Below, in pieces: positions 39,706 through 40,093 of a DNA stretch of 40,093 bases. Each line of letters begins with the position of its first letter. Position 1 is the first letter of the stretch. The position numbers and the translations under genes are program-made. The notes beneath the pieces were generated by a model. The model saw only the letters and a list, made by a program, of their open reading frames with translations. It was not told the origin of the DNA and did no database searches. This DNA is from an uncultured Clostridia bacterium (GTDB lineage Bacteria; Bacillota; Clostridia; Christensenellales; Borkfalkiaceae). The DNA lies in the NCBI GenBank assembly GCA_947623655.1, contig CANQHG010000017.1:1-40093 (forward strand), read 5' to 3'.

Positions 39706-39880
39706 CCTTCCGCCACTGCGTGGCACCCACCCCTCAAGGGGTGGGCAAGCGCGGCGGCGGTAACGCCGCCGCGCTCATCCTGAGCGCAGCGAAGGATCCC
39801 ATTAGACTTACAGAGGCAGCTGCTCCACTGGTCTAATGGGATTCTTCGACCCCTGTGGGGCCTCAGAATGAGCGGTACCC
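39706..39880. repeat. R1 fragment and a palindromic R2 unit
   Basis: CACCCCTCAAGGGGTGGG and GCGGCGGCGGTAACGCCGCCG hairpins precede an R2 unit in palindromic form: GCTCATCCTGAG...GGATCCCATTAGAC, 23 nt, then GTCTAATGGGATTCTTCG...CTCAGAATGAGC. Confidence 0.7.
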
Positions 39881-39926
39881 CTTGGCTCCCCTTATAGGGG
39901 AGCTGTCACGCATTGACTGAGGGGTT
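39879..39926. repeat. R1 repeat copy near the right edge
   Basis: CCTTGGCTCCCCTTATAGGG continuing to GAGCTGTCACGCATTGACTG and AGGGG. The cleanest R1 copy in the window. Confidence 0.75.
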
Positions 39927-39983
39927 TTGGACCCCTATCCCCCCTTACTTCCCCTAAGAGGGGAAGCAAGGGATTTCCCCACT

Positions 39984-40012
39984 GCAATTTTTCATTTTTA
40001 ATTTTTAATTTC
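39984..40012. repeat. R4 AT-rich repeat copy
   Basis: GCAATTTTTCATTTTTAATT plus TTTAATTTC, close to the sequence before luxS (6995-7029). Confidence 0.6.
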
Positions 40013-40021
40013 CATTATCGC

Positions 40022-40050
40022 TTGCTTTTTTCCCGAAAATAGCGTATACT
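40022..40050 (+). promoter_or_regulatory. SRP RNA promoter, TTGCTT-17-TATACT
   Basis: -35 TTGCTT 40022-40027, -10 TATACT 40045-40050, 17-nt spacer; transcription should start at about 40057. Confidence 0.8.
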
Positions 40051-40056
40051 GGATAT

Positions 40057-40093
40057 GCTGATAGGCGGGGAGTTAGCGGTGCCCTGAATCTGC
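40057..40093 (+). ncRNA. ffs: Signal recognition particle RNA, 5' part (runs off the window)
   Basis: GCTGATAGGCGGGGAGTTAG followed by CGGTGCCCTGAATCTGC matches the 5' side of the small bacterial SRP RNA as I remember it (TAGGCGGGGAG.TAGCGGTGCCCTG.). The RNA scaffolds Ffh for co-translational membrane targeting. Only the first 37 nt or so are inside the window. Confidence 0.85.

Overview
The window looks like a chromosomal segment of an anaerobic, fermentative member of the Bacillota, most likely a gut-type clostridium. The evidence is acetate kinase and phosphotransacetylase, a reverse-type rubrerythrin, a rubredoxin-containing flavoprotein, a sigB/sigF-like partner-switching operon, the yceD-rpmF pair, TmcAL (YlbM), a PfoR-like membrane protein and a small SRP RNA at the right edge. 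A position near Christensenellales is a guess from general style only. GC is moderate to high. Genes are mostly housekeeping or accessory metabolism and face both ways. Almost every transcription unit has a recognisable sigma-A promoter, usually with a 17-nt spacer.

Layout. 1-1224: a tyrosine integrase ending at a strong hairpin, beside an AT-rich gap. 1225-5387: an esterase, a small lipoprotein, a metallo-beta-lactamase-fold hydrolase, a phosphopantetheinyl transferase and a diiron ferritin-like protein. 5388-8435: the activated-methyl-cycle pair mtnN-luxS followed by ung. luxS carries an in-frame TAA, the spacers are packed with repeats, and a decayed XRE regulator follows ung. 8436-10884: a divergent pair, an unknown membrane protein and a PfoR-like EIIC protein, each ending at a GC-rich hairpin. 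11483-15652: ychF and argS (divergent), a HAD phosphatase and rubrerythrin. 15731-19843: an MgtE Mg2+ transporter with a long structured leader, and adenine deaminase. 20010-23679: a four-gene sigma-factor module, then an AraL-like phosphatase and an AraM-like protein. 23691-27516: a histidine-rich 10TM metal permease, an MsmK-type sugar ABC ATPase, and a flavin reductase with two rubredoxin domains. 27875-32459: yceD-rpmF, ackA, pta and tmcAL. 32516-39650: a secreted GH43 arabinanase, two FAD oxidoreductases, a membrane-anchored DUF1508 protein and an Mrp ATPase. 39651-40093: repeats, then the promoter and 5' end of the SRP RNA.

How it fits together. MtnN and LuxS would recycle S-adenosylhomocysteine. 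AckA and Pta make ATP and acetate, and TmcAL uses acetate and ATP to modify elongator tRNA-Met. The arabinanase and the MsmK-type ATPase fit plant-polysaccharide use. Rubrerythrin, the ferritin-like protein and the rubredoxin flavoprotein fit oxygen and peroxide defence.

Three kinds of signal go beyond ordinary annotation. (1) Seven genes have promoters so close to the start codon that their mRNAs should be leaderless or nearly so. (2) The mgtE leader can form two mutually exclusive long-range pairings around a 22-codon upstream ORF. (3) Intergenic regions hold at least four families of dispersed palindromic repeats, including a structured element present three times and a perfect 75-bp inverted repeat flanking one gene. 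No CRISPR array, tRNA, rRNA, transposase or phage structural gene was seen. All assignments come from reading the sequence, without database searches.
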